Origin: Parvularculaceae bacterium UBA4496
GTDB taxonomy: Bacteria; Pseudomonadota; Alphaproteobacteria; Caulobacterales; Parvularculaceae
DNA length: 8,642 bases
NCBI GenBank assembly: GCA_002388885.1
Contig: DGNI01000033.1
Span: 1 to 8,642 of the forward strand
Direction: 5' to 3'
Of the stretch, positions 6,936 through 8,642 are shown piece by piece; the first letter of the stretch is position 1, and each line of letters begins with the position of its first letter. The position numbers were made by a program, and so were the translations under genes. The notes below the pieces were generated by a model that was not told where the DNA came from, did no database searches, and saw only the letters and a list, made by a program, of their open reading frames with translations.

Positions 6936-6965
6936 ATAGGAAAAATTGGCCATCCAAAAATGAAA

Positions 6966-7799
6966 TCAGATGCTGCTGAGCAAGATATTCCGGGCCTGCG
7001 CCTGCCGCTGGGACTGAATTTCCGAAATGAGCTCCGCCTGGTTCGAGATGAACTGTTTGGGCGTTACGCCGATAAACGTCTTGAATTCTTTGATGAAATG
7101 GGACTGATCGTAAAAATTAGGCCCTGCAGCGTCCATCCAGCCACTCACACCAGCCCTGACACGATCCGCCGCCCGAAGCGCCCTGTACTTACGCTGAAGG
7201 TATTTTGGCGAGGCGCCGAAATAGCGTTTTGCAAGCCGTTCGGTCTGGCGGCGTGAAACATCCATACTGGCCAGCAACGCGTCCATATCAGGGTCGCTGG
7301 GATCCATCAGCCATTTTTCTAAAGCCTCAGGATAGGCGTTTTGCTGTTTCTGGCGCATAGAGAGCATGTTGGAAAAAAAATGGTCAGCAGCGTTAGCCAT
7401 GATCTGAAAGTCCGGCGCAGTGCGGATTGCTTCGATATGCGGCGAGGCGCGTCCGCCGGCGAAAGCCGAAAGGTCTATGACTTGATCAGCTGCTTCGTCT
7501 GCATCCATACCAATCAAAACGCCCCAGCCTAATGGCCTTATGCCGATGCCGAAGACCCGGGTCTCGGCTTTCGCTTCCATACTGTAGGCGCCCATTGTCG
7601 GACCGATAAGAAACGCTTTGTCGATAACGTGCCGGCCGCCGTTCGGCGTATTGAGAACGCCGCCACCTTTCAACATGACACGGATATTTCCAAGTTCGGC
7701 GCACAAGGGCTGGACCGACGCGCTATCAGTCGAAAAGTAATAATAAGCGCGCACCAACGGCCTTAAATCAGGCCTCGGTAAAAAATATTGCAGATCCAT
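6966..7799 (-). CDS. AraC-family transcriptional regulator
   Basis: This 277-residue regulator has a C-terminal double helix-turn-helix DNA-binding domain. The first helix-turn-helix spans about 172-192 (LLASMDVSRRQTERLAKRYF). The second spans about 222-245 and ends in the family signature FYDQSHFIKEFKTFIGVTPKQF (229-250). The N-terminal part (about 1-150), starting PRPDLRPLVRAYY, resembles the ligand-sensing domain of AraC proteins of the DUF6597 type and presumably binds an effector, which is unknown. A tail rich in Gln, Ser and Arg (254-277) follows the DNA-binding domain. AGGA lies about 6 nt before the ATG, supporting the start. It follows the MBL-fold gene by about 125 nt in the same direction, so it may have its own promoter or be read through. 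Its target is unknown; it is not adjacent to the candidate operator at 5113-5126. Confidence 0.9.
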   Translation of the reverse strand: MDLQYFLPRPDLRPLVRAYYYFSTDSASVQPLCAELGNIRVMLKGGGVLNTPNGGRHVIDKAFLIGPTMGAYSMEAKAETRVFGIGIRPLGWGVLIGMDADEAADQVIDLSAFAGGRASPHIEAIRTAPDFQIMANAADHFFSNMLSMRQKQQNAYPEALEKWLMDPSDPDMDALLASMDVSRRQTERLAKRYFGASPKYLQRKYRALRAADRVRAGVSGWMDAAGPNFYDQSHFIKEFKTFIGVTPKQFISNQAELISEIQSQRQAQARNILLSSI

Positions 7800-7923
7800 C
7801 GTTATCCTGACGCAACCCGCATGTCCGGGCCATCGAATCTACCAGCGTTCAACGCCATTGTCTTTAGCATTGGGGCGAAATATGGCCACTTTTGTGGTGG
7901 TTATAGGCGGTTTCCCGCACTTA

Positions 7924-8642
7924 TCAGACCGTCCCTTTGATAACCATCCCGTCATAGGCTGGCTCAACTCCATCGGGCGCGGATTGCTTTAGTGTCCGGT
8001 AATCCATGTGAACATGCAAATTAGTCAGGACACCCCTCTTTGGCTGTATGTGCTTGATCCATTCCAGAGTCATATCCAAATGTGCGTGCGTTTTATGCGG
8101 CTTGTATTGAAGCGCATCTACAATCCAGGTATTGAGGTTGCGCAATGTTTCAAAGCTTTCCTTGGGCATACCGACAACGTCGCTTGAGTAAGCAATGTCT
8201 CCAAACCGGAACCCTAAAGAGTCTACAGAACCGTGATTTTGCAGAAATGCGATTACTGGAATTTCACCACTCGGTCCTGAAATTGAAAAATTTGCACCGC
8301 ATTCAGGCATTGTCATCTTTTCGAGAATTGCAGGATAAGGACTGCCTTGTTGTTGTTCGAAGCAATAACGAAATCTGTCCGTAAGGACCCCTGATGTCGC
8401 ATTATCAATATAAACCGGTATCCGTTTGCGCATCTGAATCGCAAAAACGCGCAGATCATCAATACCATGCGATTGGTCGGCGTGATCATGGGTAAACAAA
8501 ACAGCATCAATGCGCGAACAGCGGGCCGCCAGCAACTGCGCACGCATATCAGGCGAAGTGTCAACAAGAACGCTCGTCACCTTGTCGTGCTGAAATCCAA
8601 ACTCGGGATGCTCACGCTGAACGAGTATGGAGCAACGTGAAC
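7924..8642 (-). CDS. MBL-fold metallo-hydrolase, PhnP-like (COG1235), 5' end outside the window
   Basis: The frame is open from the right edge to a TGA at 7926-7924, giving 238 visible residues. A GTG at 8580 is an internal codon: the sequence upstream of it (SRCSILVQREHP...) continues the family pattern, so about 25-35 N-terminal residues are missing. Metal-site elements are FTHDHADQSHGIDDLR (codons about 8496-8449), NHGS with GFRFGDIAYSSDV, AHLDM, and NLHVHMDY near the C-terminus. The usual HxHxDH reads HDHADQ, with Gln as the last residue. Relatives are phosphodiesterases such as the phosphoribosyl cyclic phosphodiesterase PhnP, but the substrate here is unknown. In many alphaproteobacteria this gene follows metG and tatD, so those genes may lie just beyond the right edge (inference). 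It precedes the AraC-family gene. Confidence 0.88.
   Translation of the reverse strand, partial: SRCSILVQREHPEFGFQHDKVTSVLVDTSPDMRAQLLAARCSRIDAVLFTHDHADQSHGIDDLRVFAIQMRKRIPVYIDNATSGVLTDRFRYCFEQQQGSPYPAILEKMTMPECGANFSISGPSGEIPVIAFLQNHGSVDSLGFRFGDIAYSSDVVGMPKESFETLRNLNTWIVDALQYKPHKTHAHLDMTLEWIKHIQPKRGVLTNLHVHMDYRTLKQSAPDGVEPAYDGMVIKGTV

Noticed and set aside
6717..6953. A 78-codon minus-strand frame, with a possible TTG start at 6911 behind GAGGAGG
   Set aside because: It runs through the strong terminator stem at 6791-6830 and continues past it, and its composition resembles no protein family I know. A structured RNA or UTR explains the region better.
7890..7909. CCAC-TTTT-GTGG hairpin between the MBL and AraC-family genes
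   Set aside because: A four-pair stem without a clear T-run after it is too weak to call a terminator or an operator.

Overview
The window (about 55% G+C by eye) looks like the chromosome of a Gram-negative alphaproteobacterium, possibly marine and near the Parvularculaceae, Hyphomonadaceae or Sphingomonadales. This rests on family resemblance: a TonB-dependent receptor of the type common in those groups, a COG4341-type HD protein, a class IV aminotransferase paired with a small sulfotransferase-like protein, and a PhnP-like metallo-hydrolase. No rRNA, tRNA, CRISPR array, insertion sequence or phage gene was seen. Gene density is normal and base use looks even throughout.

Layout, left to right. 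Bases 1-254 (minus) hold the 5' part of a small two-helix membrane protein cut by the window edge. It diverges from an HD-domain protein at 364-966 (plus). That gene converges, across a hairpin at 970-997, on a minus-strand block running from 5071 down to 1018: a class IV PLP aminotransferase-like protein, a sulfotransferase-like protein starting 4 nt after the aminotransferase stop codon, and, after a 150-nt gap, a TonB-dependent outer-membrane receptor. Divergent from the aminotransferase is a signal-peptide-bearing M17 leucyl aminopeptidase (5169-6689, plus). A perfect 14-bp palindrome lies almost exactly in the middle of the 97-nt divergent gap and is a candidate shared operator. A strong bidirectional terminator (6791-6830) separates the aminopeptidase from a convergent AraC-family regulator (6966-7799, minus). 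The regulator has a long structured 3' region that could be a UTR or a small RNA. At the right edge is an MBL-fold hydrolase (minus) whose N-terminus lies outside the window.

How the genes may work together (inference): the centre reads as a small unit for scavenging peptides or amino acids. The receptor would import a ligand across the outer membrane, the exported aminopeptidase would trim peptides in the periplasm, and the aminotransferase-like protein would act on amino acids in the cytoplasm. The tightly coupled sulfotransferase-like protein has no obvious role in such a pathway, so the aminotransferase/sulfotransferase pair is the most interesting part of the window. The aminotransferase-like protein also departs from the class IV consensus at the positions that normally carry the PLP lysine and the PLP-nitrogen glutamate. 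The HD protein and the MBL hydrolase look like ordinary chromosomal genes.
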